The notes: a model not told the origin generated them from the letters alone. A stretch of DNA of 59,775 nt from Acidobacteriota bacterium (GCA_003225175.1 QIBA01000052.1:1-59775), one strand, 5' to 3'; numbered from the stretch's first letter, positions 25,422-34,910 are shown. Translations and numbers: made by a program.

Positions 25422-26066
25422 CTAGTGCATCAGGCAGCCGGGAGGCTGAGCCGCCTGGGGAGTTTCAGGACGGCGCCAGAATGTCATTCCACGGGTGAAT
25501 AACGCGCGCACCGCGCGGGCAAACACTCGGATCAGAATTACCGTGAGAACCAGAAGAACGAGGACGATGGCTGCCGTCCAGTAGGGGTGCACCGTGGCGA
25601 ACCACGTGAGGCCCACCGCAGCTGTGTCTTCACCGACGCTCAGCGCTATGTTGGAAAATGGTTCCGGAGACGGGGTAACCGCCGCTCGAGCGGCAAACTT
25701 GCCCGTGTGTGCTACGGCAGCGATCACGCCGGCCAATGCGGTACTGGCTACTTGAGTGCCAGGACTCAGCTGTGATGTCGCTCCATATGCGACTAACGCT
25801 GCGAGTGGGATTCGTATAAAGGTGTGCATTGAATTCCACAGGAGATCAAAGGCCGGGATCTTATCCGCAAAGAAATGCAACACGAACATCGCCAGCGATG
25901 CCGCGACAACCCATGGATTCTCGATTACGTGCAGGGTCTGCGGAAGCTGTACGACCTGAAAGTGACCCAAAAGTCCGAGCGTTCCGCACATCGCATAGAC
26001 GTTCAGCCCAGCGGCAAAGCTGGCTGCAATCACCAGTGAAATAATTTGCGCTTCGTTAAGACCCAT
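25422..26066 (-). CDS. DUF4126-type membrane protein
   Basis: 214 residues with about five hydrophobic segments, starting MGLNEAQIISLVIAASFAAGLN and including HFFADKIPAFDLLWNSMHTFIRIP, the conserved block of this family. ATG 26066 fits the family start; the longer open frame upstream lies in a region holding a terminator hairpin. It is followed closely by ribBA, so they may share a transcript. Function unknown. Confidence 0.8.
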   Translation of the reverse strand: MGLNEAQIISLVIAASFAAGLNVYAMCGTLGLLGHFQVVQLPQTLHVIENPWVVAASLAMFVLHFFADKIPAFDLLWNSMHTFIRIPLAALVAYGATSQLSPGTQVASTALAGVIAAVAHTGKFAARAAVTPSPEPFSNIALSVGEDTAAVGLTWFATVHPYWTAAIVLVLLVLTVILIRVFARAVRALFTRGMTFWRRPETPQAAQPPGCLMH

Positions 26067-26128
26067 ACGAGCCGACTCTATTTTCGATGACTGGCCGACA
26101 GTAATGCCAACAGTTTCTATGCAAAGTG

Positions 26129-26156
26129 AAAAGGCCGCCTTGCGCGGCGGCCTTTT
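26129..26156 (-). terminator. Intrinsic terminator after the 75-aa protein gene
   Basis: AAAAGGCCGCC (26129-26139) and GGCGGCCTTTT (26146-26156) make a perfect 11-bp stem with a six-base loop, and the A/T ends provide a T-run on either strand. On the minus strand it follows the stop of the 75-residue gene by 15 bp. Confidence 0.85.
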
Positions 26157-26171
26157 GAGGAACAACTCTGG

Positions 26172-26399
26172 TTACAGAGTCGATTCAATTTCAAATCCCC
26201 AAGCTTCCAAGAGGGGCTCGGGAATGTATTTTGAATTCTTGTTTTTACGAGCCCACTCGCGCAGACGCGTGGAACGCAGATACTGGTCGGGCAGGAGTTT
26301 GAACTCCTTCACCGCCTGCTCAAACGATGTAACCACGGGAACTACCGGGCCAATGGGCTCCGGCTTTCCCCAGTTCGGATTTCCGCGACGCTTAGCCAT
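26172..26399 (-). CDS. Small conserved-looking hypothetical protein (75 aa)
   Basis: Starts at ATG 26399, with CAGGTAG about six bases upstream, and ends just before a strong terminator, so it looks like a real single-gene unit. The product is basic at the N-terminus (MAKRRGNPNWGKPEP), proline-rich, then helical (SFEQAVKEFKLLPDQYLRS, RLREWARKNKNSKYIP). It has no membrane segment and no cysteines. I recognise no family; a small nucleic-acid-binding protein is only a guess from its charge. Confidence 0.7.
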   Translation of the reverse strand: MAKRRGNPNWGKPEPIGPVVPVVTSFEQAVKEFKLLPDQYLRSTRLREWARKNKNSKYIPEPLLEAWGFEIESTL

Positions 26400-26726
26400 G
26401 ATTTCTACCTGCCTTTATTATGATCAATTATTTCGATTACTAGCTAACCCCTCTGGATTCAGATAAGCACGACCGAATTTGACCAAAGCCGTTGCTCTCT
26501 GAAGGCTCCAGAACGACCCGTAAAACCTCCGATATTATGAATAATCGGCCTGAAAAGCAATGAAAAATAGTAGATTGCTACACAAATTAGGATTAAGACC
26601 TTAATCAATGAGACATCCAATACTGCAATTTTGAAGGGCCGCACATGTGCCTGCTAGAGGAAGAACGCTATTTTTTCAGATTTATGCGGTGGATTTAAGA
26701 GCTCTGGAGGTTTTCGAAGAGAATTG
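26400..26726. other. AT-rich non-coding gap, 327 bp
   Basis: Clearly more AT-rich than its surroundings. It contains two inverted repeats: GATTAAG/CTTAATC at 26591-26606 and an imperfect CCGAT...ATCGG hairpin at 26529-26548. A 61-codon frame on the minus strand (26459-26644) encodes one hydrophobic stretch but starts at GTG without a ribosome site, so I do not call it. The part next to 26399 must hold the promoter of the 75-residue gene. Confidence 0.5.
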
Positions 26727-27476
26727 CTAGACGGACGCTTTTAGCAAGGCAAAAATTCCAAACCAGACCACCGTTATCGCATGCCAGTACCAGGCTGTGA
26801 TGTCGGTCATCACTCTCCGCGATTCGACGCGTTGCCCGGCAAAGCCCGCGATCATGCACAGGATTAGGACGCCAATGCCTCCAAGCAGATGCAGCCCATG
26901 GAGTCCGGTTAGAAAGTAATAGAACTGGCTACTGGGTCCGCTGCCGAGGAATACTCCCTGAGCTCGAAGCTTGCTCCATGCGTCGAGCTGCCCGGCGATG
27001 AAGCCGCCGGCAAACAGGATTCCCAGGACCTGCCATGGAAAAGCTCGGCGCAGAGCCGATCGTGTAAGACCGAGCCATTCCTCCAGCAGAGCTGTGTCGC
27101 GAAAGTATTCTCGGCGCGCCAATTCCAGCGCCACGCTACTGAGGACCAATAACAGGGTGTTCCACCAGAGAAGGGACGGGATGGAGATCGGTTTCCAGAC
27201 TGGAATGTATGTCTGACTCACTCGGTCAAAGACAGTTTCTCCGCGTCGCAGACATAGATAGCCGATGGCGAGCGTCGCAAAGAGCGTTACCGAAGTGGTC
27301 ATCAACACCGCAAGAGCAACCCGTGCGCTTTTCAACCGGTCTCCGGGACGCGGTGCAGGCTGGTGGCTCCATTCACCGTCACCGCCGCCGCCGGTGGGAA
27401 GTTTGCTATGCGGGCCGCGCCCGCCGGAATCCGGTGCACTGACCTTCGAAGGGACCTTGGTTTCTACTGCAGGCAT
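26727..27476 (-). CDS. Haem-copper oxidase subunit III (orphan)
   Basis: 249 residues. After a glycine/proline-rich soluble N-terminus (about 1-45) come five hydrophobic helices, including FYYFLTGLHGLHLLGGIGVLIL, the conserved helix of COX3/CyoC, and a final ITAWYWHAITVVWFGIFALL. It supports the catalytic subunit of cytochrome c or quinol oxidase. No subunit I, II or IV gene is adjacent, so it is either a dispersed subunit or a spare copy. The long Gly-rich leader is unusual for the family. Confidence 0.85.
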   Translation of the reverse strand: MPAVETKVPSKVSAPDSGGRGPHSKLPTGGGGDGEWSHQPAPRPGDRLKSARVALAVLMTTSVTLFATLAIGYLCLRRGETVFDRVSQTYIPVWKPISIPSLLWWNTLLLVLSSVALELARREYFRDTALLEEWLGLTRSALRRAFPWQVLGILFAGGFIAGQLDAWSKLRAQGVFLGSGPSSQFYYFLTGLHGLHLLGGIGVLILCMIAGFAGQRVESRRVMTDITAWYWHAITVVWFGIFALLKASV

Positions 27477-27534
27477 GGCGGTATGCCATCACAATTTGAG
27501 CACGGTTTGGGGTTGTGCGCCAACAGAATCAGGA

Positions 27535-27566
27535 GAATCGGGTGGTCGGGCCATCGGGTGATCGGG
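27535..27566 (+). repeat. Family B repeat copy 1 (ATCGGGTGATCGGG unit)
   Basis: The 25 bases from 27535 match 58072-58096 with one difference (GAATCGGGTG(G/A)TCGGGC). The unit is internally tandem (ATCGGGTG/ATCGGGA). It lies in the gap between the COX3 and pdxT genes, in non-coding sequence. Confidence 0.7.
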
Positions 27567-27625
27567 ATGAAGCGAGAACCGAATTTTCCAGGCTCCAGCT
27601 GGCACTTCAGCAGCCGCTTCCCTGA

Positions 27626-28246
27626 TCACACTTCTAATTTCACCGAATCTGTCCGATCACTCGAGTTCTTCTGCTCCCGGACCATGTTCAAGAACAGCTC
27701 ATGGACGCGGGTATCGGCAGAGAGCTCAGGGTGAAACGTTGCGGCGAGAGTCTTTCCTTGTTTAACCAGCACCGGATGCTGGTCACGTTCAGCGAGCACT
27801 TCGACTCCTGAACCAGTGCGATCTATGCGTGGAGCCCGGATGAAAACCATCTCCATCGGCTCCCCATCAAGGCTGGTTGGGCAAGTCATGATCAAGCTGT
27901 CGATCTGCCGGCCATACGCATTTCGTTGAATGCCAATATCCAGGACGCCCAAGCTTTCCTGCTTTGGATTGGTAACCTCCTTCGCCAGGAGTATTGCGCC
28001 AGCGCAGGTGCCAAAGGCAGGCTTCTGTGCGACGAAATCGCGCAGCTTGGTGAGAAAGCCCTCACGCTCGAGAAATTTGAGAAAGGTTGAAGACTCCCCA
28101 CCGGGGATGATGAGACCGTCAATATCGTCCAACTCCTCAGGCTTACGGACCAGAACGCTGTTGACAGCGAGGCGGCTCAGCGTCTCCCGGTGAGCGTCAT
28201 AGTCGCCCTGGAGGGCGAGAACTCCGATTGTGAGTTGATCGGACAC
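27626..28246 (-). CDS. pdxT: Pyridoxal 5'-phosphate synthase glutaminase subunit
   Basis: 206 residues, class I glutamine amidotransferase fold. IGVLALQGDYDAH starts the domain, with IPGGESSTFLKFLE, the nucleophile Cys in FGTCAGAILLA, and the His/Glu of ATFHPELS. It supplies ammonia to PdxS for PLP synthesis from ribose 5-phosphate, glyceraldehyde 3-phosphate and glutamine. GTG 28246 gives the usual family length; a TTG further up would add 24 residues. It lies 87 bp after pdxS and is transcribed with it. Confidence 0.92.
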   Translation of the reverse strand: MSDQLTIGVLALQGDYDAHRETLSRLAVNSVLVRKPEELDDIDGLIIPGGESSTFLKFLEREGFLTKLRDFVAQKPAFGTCAGAILLAKEVTNPKQESLGVLDIGIQRNAYGRQIDSLIMTCPTSLDGEPMEMVFIRAPRIDRTGSGVEVLAERDQHPVLVKQGKTLAATFHPELSADTRVHELFLNMVREQKNSSDRTDSVKLEV

Positions 28247-28333
28247 GTGTATTTCGATGACTAAGCGAGCGAAAGGCTTCAGGACAAGCAGGTGTTTCCC
28301 ATCCAAGATTTTCGCCAAGGATGGGGGCCCGAT

Positions 28334-29248
28334 TTACCAGCCGCGCTTCTGCAGCATATCCGCTTCCGACATCGCAGCGACGGCCAGTCCCTTCATTGCG
28401 CCGGTGCAGTCTTCGCTCGCCTCGAGCAAGACTTTGGAATCGTCGAAGTGCGTGGTCGCGCGCACGATAGCGCGAGCGCGGATCTCTGCTTCCTTTGCAG
28501 GAGCAAAGTTGATGGAGTCGCTCATGAAAATGCCCGAGCCGACGAATACTGCCTCAGCTCCGAGCTGGCGTACAAGGGCCGCGTCTGCCGGAGTAGCAAT
28601 TCCACCCGCAGAGAAGTTCGGAACAGGAAGCTTGCCGTTCTTCGCGACCATACGAACCAATTCGTAAGGAGCGCGCAGCTCTTTCGCAGCCGCATAAAGT
28701 TCTTCTTCGCCCAGCACCGTCAGCGAGCGCATATCTTTGACGATCTGGCGCATGTGCTTCACGGCGTGCACTACGTCGCCGGTTCCTGCTTCACCTTTAG
28801 TACGAATCATCGCCGCGCCTTCGGCGATGCGGCGCAGAGCCTCGCCCAGATCACGGGCTCCACAGACAAATGGAACCTTGAAGGCCTGCTTGTCGACATG
28901 ATGCGCCTCGTCTGCCGGCGTGAGAACTTCGGACTCATCGATGTAGTCCACCCCGAGTTCCTGCAGAACCTGTGCTTCAGTGAAATGTCCGATTCGACAC
29001 TTGGCCATGACTGGAATGTCGACAGTCTGCATGATCTCGCGGATCACGGCGATCTTCGCCATGCGGGCGACTCCGCCTTCGGCGCGGATCTGAGCGGGTA
29101 CACGCTCGAGCGCCATCACCGCTGCCGCACCCGCGCGTTGCGCAATCTCGGCTTGCGCGGCGGTGGTGACGTCCATAATCACGCCGCCCTTCAGCATTTC
29201 CGCAAGACCTGTCTTGAGTCTCAAACCATTTCCATTCATGTCAGACAT
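28334..29248 (-). CDS. pdxS: Pyridoxal 5'-phosphate synthase lyase subunit
   Basis: 304 residues, (beta/alpha)8 barrel. Family blocks are [57 protein letters not shown] and [18 protein letters not shown]. The lysines that hold the sugar intermediates are in these blocks. ATG 29248 has GGAGAG six bases upstream; the longer frame starts with a non-conserved segment. Together with pdxT it gives the deoxyxylulose-independent PLP route, which serves the many PLP enzymes here (aminotransferase, cysteine desulfurase). Confidence 0.96.
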   Translation of the reverse strand: MSDMNGNGLRLKTGLAEMLKGGVIMDVTTAAQAEIAQRAGAAAVMALERVPAQIRAEGGVARMAKIAVIREIMQTVDIPVMAKCRIGHFTEAQVLQELGVDYIDESEVLTPADEAHHVDKQAFKVPFVCGARDLGEALRRIAEGAAMIRTKGEAGTGDVVHAVKHMRQIVKDMRSLTVLGEEELYAAAKELRAPYELVRMVAKNGKLPVPNFSAGGIATPADAALVRQLGAEAVFVGSGIFMSDSINFAPAKEAEIRARAIVRATTHFDDSKVLLEASEDCTGAMKGLAVAAMSEADMLQKRGW

Positions 29249-29410
29249 AAAGCACTCTCCAGGCGCACCTCTCCCTCCGGTCATCGCGACTGGATGGAAG
29301 GGAACTCTAATTTTAGCAGCTTGGGCAAGAATGGGCTGGTTTCAAATGCGAGCGGAAGGAGTGGCATAATCTCTGCACGGCAGGACGTTCGGAACGCCCA
29401 GGGAGTGACC

Positions 29411-30562
29411 ATGGCCAGCACAGTCGTCGAATCTCGACCGGCCGCAGCGACATTCACGCACCTCCCGACTAGCACGCGCCTCACCTCGCTCGACGGCTTC
29501 CGCGGCCTAACGATCGCCGGGATGATTCTCGTGAACAACGCGGGCGATTGGGAGCACGTCTATTGGCCGCTGGAGCATGCAAAATGGAATGGCTGGACGC
29601 CTACCGACCTCGTCTTTCCTTTCTTTGTCTTCATCGTGGGTGTCTCCATGGTGTTCTCATTCGCTGCGCGTGTCGTTCGCGGCGATTCCAGGAAGACTCT
29701 GCTCCTGCATGCGCTGAAACGCAGCGCCATCATCTTCGCTGTGGGATTCTTGCTCCACGCATATCCCAGCTTCCATTGGCACACGGTTCGTTTTCCGGGA
29801 GTGCTGCAGCGAATTGCCATGGTTTATCTGATCACATCGTTGCTCGTCCTCTACACCGGACGCGTCACGCGAGCCATCGTGTCGGCTGCTTTACTGATCG
29901 GCTATTGGATCCTGATGGTGCGAGTACCTGTGCCCGGCTACGGCGCCGGAGTTCTCACCATGGATGGAAACCTAGCTGCCTATATCGATCGCGCCGTTAT
30001 GTACAACCATCTCTGGATCGCACATCGCTTCGATCCTGAGGGAATTCTCAGCACACTTCCGGCGATTGCGACGTGTTTGCTCGGCGTCTTCTGCGGCGAG
30101 TGGATGCGATCCGCGAGAAGTCCTTTGCAAAAATTAGCTGGAGTCTTCGCCGCAAGCGCGGTCGGACTCATCGCTGGGGAGATCTGGAACCTGTGGTTCC
30201 CGATCAACAAAATGATCTGGACCAGTTCTTATGTCCTGTTCACTGCGGGCTTTGCATTATTCGTACTAGGCGTTTGCTATTGGCTGGTAGATCTTCGCGG
30301 GTGGAAAGGCTGGAGCACTCCGTTTGTGATGTTCGGCGTCAATCCCTTATTCCTTTATTGCTTCGCGAGCTGGCTCGACTCTACGCTGCACGTTCTTCGT
30401 TTTCACGGGAGCGCAAGCAAACAGGTTTTGTACAAAAACCTCTTCGCACCTCTTTTCAGCAATCCGTATTTGGCCTCGCTCAGTTGGGCGGTGAGCTTTG
30501 TGTTGGTTTGCTTCTTTGTGGCGTGGGTTCTCTATCAAAAGCGGATTCTTGTGAAGGTGTAG
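29411..30562 (+). CDS. Heparan-alpha-glucosaminide acetyltransferase-like membrane protein (DUF5009/NagX type)
   Basis: 383 residues with about ten hydrophobic helices. RLTSLDGFRGLTIAGMILVNN is the family start motif, followed by WTPTDLVFPFFVFIVGVSMVFS, which matches bacterial HGSNAT/DUF5009 proteins that move acetyl groups across the membrane onto sugars. ATG 29411 has GGGAG at the right distance; the same frame stays open far upstream, but that part is antisense to pdxS. The gene is divergent from pdxS. The acceptor sugar is unknown. Confidence 0.88.
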   Translation: MASTVVESRPAAATFTHLPTSTRLTSLDGFRGLTIAGMILVNNAGDWEHVYWPLEHAKWNGWTPTDLVFPFFVFIVGVSMVFSFAARVVRGDSRKTLLLHALKRSAIIFAVGFLLHAYPSFHWHTVRFPGVLQRIAMVYLITSLLVLYTGRVTRAIVSAALLIGYWILMVRVPVPGYGAGVLTMDGNLAAYIDRAVMYNHLWIAHRFDPEGILSTLPAIATCLLGVFCGEWMRSARSPLQKLAGVFAASAVGLIAGEIWNLWFPINKMIWTSSYVLFTAGFALFVLGVCYWLVDLRGWKGWSTPFVMFGVNPLFLYCFASWLDSTLHVLRFHGSASKQVLYKNLFAPLFSNPYLASLSWAVSFVLVCFFVAWVLYQKRILVKV

Positions 30563-30582
30563 GCGGAGTCGGCATGTCCTGA

Positions 30583-31053
30583 CTAAATTCCACCCTGCGC
30601 GAACTTCTGCTTCAACTTCTCTGGGTCTACAGCAATGAACACACCCTGGCTCCGCGCCAAAACCTGACCTGCTTCATCGCGGATCTCAGCTGCGTTGAAA
30701 TGGCGGCGTCCCTGAACCTGCTGTTCAGTTCCTTCCACCAGCAACGTCTTGCCGAGCGGAACCGGCTTCACATATTCGATTGCCATCGATGAAGTGAGCG
30801 CGACTACTGAGCGGAGTTTGTTGACCTTGCCCATGGCCTCGTCGAGCAAGGTGGCAATGATGCCTCCATGCGCGTGACCGGGAGGGCCTTGATACTTCCT
30901 TTGCAGCCTGACCTTGCACCAGGCGCGATGGTGACCTTCGTCGAAGAAGAACTTCAGACGCATTCCTTGAGGATTGTCCTTACCGCAAGCGAAACAATGA
31001 TTTTTGGGAAGCGAGATGTGCTTGGTGTTATGACCAGAGAGACGTTTTGGCAT
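30583..31053 (-). CDS. PaaI-type hotdog thioesterase
   Basis: 156 residues. The N-terminal NHCFACGKDNPQGMRL block and the core PPGHAHGGIIATLLDEAMGK (catalytic HGG...DE region) identify a hotdog-fold acyl-CoA thioesterase; the tail from about 125 is VFIAVDPEKLKQKFAQGG. It would hydrolyse small or medium acyl-CoAs, possibly aromatic ones in the PaaI manner. It converges with the acetyltransferase-like gene (20-bp gap) and is divergent from the BNR gene. Confidence 0.85.
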   Translation of the reverse strand: MPKRLSGHNTKHISLPKNHCFACGKDNPQGMRLKFFFDEGHHRAWCKVRLQRKYQGPPGHAHGGIIATLLDEAMGKVNKLRSVVALTSSMAIEYVKPVPLGKTLLVEGTEQQVQGRRHFNAAEIRDEAGQVLARSQGVFIAVDPEKLKQKFAQGGI

Positions 31054-31232
31054 TTCACAAGATTATAGGTGTGTTCCTCCGCGACCTCGGGTTCGCTTCG
31101 CGACCGAAGCCTGCCTGAGCGCAAGTGAACGGTGTTCGCTCCTCCCTGGTTCCACTCGCATGGGACCCATAGCCCTGTAACTTTCCACGCACTTCCTGTA
31201 TACATTCCGTTTCACTTTTGTCAGGAGCGTGC

Positions 31233-34200
31233 GTGTTGCGAAAACTCGCGTCTACTTTGGTCTTCCTCGCAAGTCTCGGTTTTTCTCAAGACAACACTCC
31301 ACCAACACCACAATCCACTCCGTCCTCAGATCAGGCGACGCAGGAGAAGGCTTCGACGACGGCGAAGCCAGGACAGAAGAAGGAAGGCGATGAGGAAGTC
31401 CCTCCTGGACGCAAGCCGAAGCGCACGGAACCTGCTCCACCCCAGCCACTACCAGCGGCGGCAGCGAAGCCCAGCGAGAAGAAGCCGGCTGACCCACTCA
31501 CCTCGGCCGATACGTATAAGGGATTGCGTCTGCGCAGCATTGGTCCGGCATTTGTTTCTGGTCGCGTGACCTCGCTGGCAGTGAATCCGTTCAACCGCGC
31601 GCAGTATTACGTCGGAGTAGCCTCCGGTGGCGTGTGGAAGACCGATAACGATGGGGAGACCTGGACTCCTGTCTTTCAGAACGAGGGATCATTCTCGATC
31701 GGCGATGTAAAACTCGATCCCCGCGATCCTGCAATCGTGTGGGTTGGAACTGGAGAGAACAATTCACAACGCAGCGTGGACTATGGTGACGGAGTTTACA
31801 AATCCGAAGATGGAGGAAAGAGCTGGACGAATGTTGGTCTGAAGCATTCTGAGCACATCGGCCGAATTGCGATTAGCCCGAAAGACAGCAATATCGTCTT
31901 CGTCGCCTCGGAAGGGCCGCTCTGGTCACCCGGCGGCGATCGCGGACTTTACAAAACGAGCGACGGCGGCAAGACCTGGAAGAAAGTTCTGAACGTAAGC
32001 GAGAACACCGGCTTTGCCGAAGTTGTCATCGACTCCGACGATCCGGACACGATCTATGCCGCTGCATACCAGCGTCGCCGTCATGTGTGGACTCTGATTG
32101 ATGGTGGACCCGAAAGCGCGATCTATCGCTCCGTCGACGGCGGAAACACCTGGAACAAATTGAAGTCAGGTCTGCCGACGGTGGATATGGGCCGCATCGG
32201 CCTCGCGATCTCGCCCCTGGATCACAACATGGTGTACGCGACGATCGAGGCTGCCGAGGATAAAGGCGGGATTTTCCGCTCGTCTGATCGCGGAGCCACA
32301 TGGGAGCGGCGCAACCCCTACGACACCACGGCGATGTATTACGGCCAAATCTTTGCCGATCCGAAGAACGTCGACCGTATTTACCTAATGAACGTGCTGA
32401 TTCGTGTTTCCGACGACGGTGGCAAGACACTCCGTAACCTCGGCGAGAGATACAAGCATGTGGACAATCACGTGATCTGGATTGATCCGGCGGATACGAA
32501 CTATTACCTCGTGGGCTGCGATGGCGGCGTGTATGAAAGTTTCGATCGCGGTGTGAACTGGAGCTACAAGAACAATCTGCCGGTAGCCCAGTTTTACGAT
32601 GTCGCCGTCGATAACTCGAAGCCCTTCTACTACGTTTACGGCGGTACGCAGGACAACGAGAGTGTAGGCGGACCCTCCAGGACCCTGAAAGTCAGCGGCA
32701 TCGGCAATGAAGACTGGTTCATTACTCAGGGCGGCGATGGATTTCGTTCGGTAATCGATCCTGAGGACCCGAATACAGTCTACGCGGAGTACCAATATGG
32801 GAACCTGACGCGTTTCGACCGGCGCACGGGCCAACAGATCGGCATTCAACCACAGCCCGGTGCAGACAACGTTCCCTTGCGCTGGAATTGGGACTCGCCC
32901 ATCATCATCAGCCCGCATTCGCGCACACGCTTGTACTTTGCTGCGAACAAATTGTTCCGCAGTGACGATCGCGGCGACACCTGGAAGGCTGTCAGCCCGG
33001 ACCTAACCCGCCAGATCGATCGCGACAAGCTTCCAGTTATGGGACGCCTCTGGGGACCGGACGCCGTCGCCAAGAATGCTTCCACATCCTTTTACGGCAA
33101 CATCGTGGCGCTCGCCGAGTCGCCGCAGAAGGATGGACTGGTCTACGCTGGCACCGACGATGGCTTGATCCAGGTGACCAACGACGCAGGAGGGAATTGG
33201 ACGAAGTACGACAAGTTCCCCGGCGTGCCCAATATGACTTACGTGAGCCGACTACTCCCCTCGCAGCACAATGCCAACGTTGTTTACGCGAGTTTCGACA
33301 ACCATAAGATGGGGGACTTCAAACCCTATTTGCTGAAGAGCAGCGACAACGGCCGCACATGGAGTTCGATGTCGGGCAATTTACCTGAGAACGGAGTCGT
33401 CCTTGCCATCGCTGAGGATCCAGTCAATCCGCAGCTTCTCTTTGCAGGCACCGAGTTCGGCCTGTTCTTCACGCTGGATGGAGGCAGTCACTGGACGCAG
33501 CTCAAAGGCGGCATGCCGACGATTGCGGTTCGTGACATCGTCATCCAAAAGCGCGAAAACGACCTTGTGATCGCGACCTTCGGTCGCGGCTTCTATATCC
33601 TTGACGATCTCACGCCACTGAGAAACGTCAACGCGCAGCGGCTTCAGCAAAACGCTGCTCTCTTCCCGGTCCGCGACCCATTGATGTACATCGAGCAGCG
33701 TCCTATCGGCGGCAGACGCGGGCATCTGGGGGCCACGTACTTTGCAGCGGACAATCCCCCCTACGGCGCGACCTTCACCTATTACTTGAAGGACAAATTC
33801 AAGACCAAAAAGGAAACTCGGCAGGAACAGGAAAAGAAGCAGCCGGGCAAAGAAGGTGCTCAGACCACCGAGAACAATGGGAAGAACAAAAAAGCCGAGG
33901 ACCAAAAGGGAACTGCGCCAGTCAGCTATCCAACCATGGATCAGATTCGCGCGGAAGCCGAAGAGCAGCCGCCTACGGTGTACGTTGTCATCTCAGACGC
34001 AAGCGGCACGCCGATCCGTCGAGTCGCTGCTAGCAATGAAATCGGCATCAACCGTGTCTCGTGGGACCTGCGTTATCCACCATCAGAACTCCACACTCCG
34101 TCGCCCGATGAAGCAGATTTCGGCGAGTTCTTTCAGCCTCCGACCGGACCGCTGGTCATGCCGGGGCAGTACTCTGTGACATTGGAATCGCGAGTGGATG

Positions 34201-34751
34201 GCAAGACGCAGCGCCTCGCTGGTCCTGTGCAGTTCCAGGTAAACGCACTCGGTGCAGAGCAGATGAACGAACCCGACAGAGCTGCGCTCCATCAGTTCCA
34301 GCAGAAGGTCGCGCGACTTAATCGTGCGCTCACCGGAGCTGTGCAGATTGGAGGTGACGTTGATAAGCGGCTGACCGCGATCCGGCAATCGCTGCGGGAT
34401 ACTCCAGGCGACATGTCTTCGCTCGTTTCTCGCACAGACGACATCCAGAATCGTCTGCGCGACATCATGCGCGCGATGAGAGGGGACACAGTGCTGCGCC
34501 ACCGTCAGGAGAACACGCTGGTAGCAATCAACGATCGCATCAACCAAGTCGAAGACGAAGAGCGCTTCTCGACCGGCCGTCCAACACAGACGCACATCGA
34601 TTCTTACAACGTGGCTGCACAGCAGTTCGGCGAGCAGCTTTCGAAACTCCGTCAGTTACTCGAGGCCGATCTGAAGAAGCTCGAGGACGATATGGAAAAG
34701 GCGGGCGCGCCCTGGACTCCTGGCCATGTACCTGAGTGGAGCGATAGATAG
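31233..34751 (+). CDS. Large secreted Asp-box (sortilin/BNR) beta-propeller protein
   Basis: 1172 residues. A signal peptide (about 1-20, VLRKLASTLVFLASLGFSQ) is followed by a low-complexity Pro/Lys/Thr linker to about residue 90, then a propeller region with about eleven Asp-box motifs such as DNDGETW, EDGGKSW, SDGGKTW, VDGGNTW, DDRGDTW and SDNGRTW. A Lys/Glu-rich stretch follows near 860-900, and the end (about 1040-1165) is helical. These proteins resemble VPS10/sortilin domains, common in Acidobacteria and Bacteroidota; some are annotated as glycosyl hydrolases without proof. GTG 31233 was chosen for its GGAG site. Confidence 0.82.
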   Translation: MLRKLASTLVFLASLGFSQDNTPPTPQSTPSSDQATQEKASTTAKPGQKKEGDEEVPPGRKPKRTEPAPPQPLPAAAAKPSEKKPADPLTSADTYKGLRLRSIGPAFVSGRVTSLAVNPFNRAQYYVGVASGGVWKTDNDGETWTPVFQNEGSFSIGDVKLDPRDPAIVWVGTGENNSQRSVDYGDGVYKSEDGGKSWTNVGLKHSEHIGRIAISPKDSNIVFVASEGPLWSPGGDRGLYKTSDGGKTWKKVLNVSENTGFAEVVIDSDDPDTIYAAAYQRRRHVWTLIDGGPESAIYRSVDGGNTWNKLKSGLPTVDMGRIGLAISPLDHNMVYATIEAAEDKGGIFRSSDRGATWERRNPYDTTAMYYGQIFADPKNVDRIYLMNVLIRVSDDGGKTLRNLGERYKHVDNHVIWIDPADTNYYLVGCDGGVYESFDRGVNWSYKNNLPVAQFYDVAVDNSKPFYYVYGGTQDNESVGGPSRTLKVSGIGNEDWFITQGGDGFRSVIDPEDPNTVYAEYQYGNLTRFDRRTGQQIGIQPQPGADNVPLRWNWDSPIIISPHSRTRLYFAANKLFRSDDRGDTWKAVSPDLTRQIDRDKLPVMGRLWGPDAVAKNASTSFYGNIVALAESPQKDGLVYAGTDDGLIQVTNDAGGNWTKYDKFPGVPNMTYVSRLLPSQHNANVVYASFDNHKMGDFKPYLLKSSDNGRTWSSMSGNLPENGVVLAIAEDPVNPQLLFAGTEFGLFFTLDGGSHWTQLKGGMPTIAVRDIVIQKRENDLVIATFGRGFYILDDLTPLRNVNAQRLQQNAALFPVRDPLMYIEQRPIGGRRGHLGATYFAADNPPYGATFTYYLKDKFKTKKETRQEQEKKQPGKEGAQTTENNGKNKKAEDQKGTAPVSYPTMDQIRAEAEEQPPTVYVVISDASGTPIRRVAASNEIGINRVSWDLRYPPSELHTPSPDEADFGEFFQPPTGPLVMPGQYSVTLESRVDGKTQRLAGPVQFQVNALGAEQMNEPDRAALHQFQQKVARLNRALTGAVQIGGDVDKRLTAIRQSLRDTPGDMSSLVSRTDDIQNRLRDIMRAMRGDTVLRHRQENTLVAINDRINQVEDEERFSTGRPTQTHIDSYNVAAQQFGEQLSKLRQLLEADLKKLEDDMEKAGAPWTPGHVPEWSDR

Positions 34752-34873
34752 ATAGAGACTCAGCGTGCTTCGTCTCCAGCTGGAGGACGCTAAAATCCAA
34801 GACGCAGGTGTAACCCTGCGGAACGCGAAGGCACGAAATATAAAGAGGCGGCTCTCTCCAAGCAGCATCGTGA

Positions 34874-34893
34874 AGACGCAGCATTCTGCGTCT
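34874..34893 (+). terminator. Hairpin between convergent genes
   Basis: AGACGCAG (34874-34881) and CTGCGTCT (34886-34893) form a perfect 8-bp stem with a CATT loop, between the BNR gene and the lipoprotein gene, whose 3' ends face each other. No long T-run follows, so it may be a weak bidirectional terminator. Confidence 0.45.
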
Positions 34894-34910
34894 CTAGCAG
34901 GTATCGGTAT

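Noticed and set aside
26459-26644. 61-codon minus-strand frame with one hydrophobic stretch
   Set aside because: GTG start without a ribosome site, in AT-rich sequence where such frames arise easily; no similarity noted.
28292-29410. Long open extension in front of the acetyltransferase-like gene, giving a 756-residue frame
   Set aside because: It lies antisense to the well-supported pdxS gene, and the conserved protein with its ribosome site begins at 29411.
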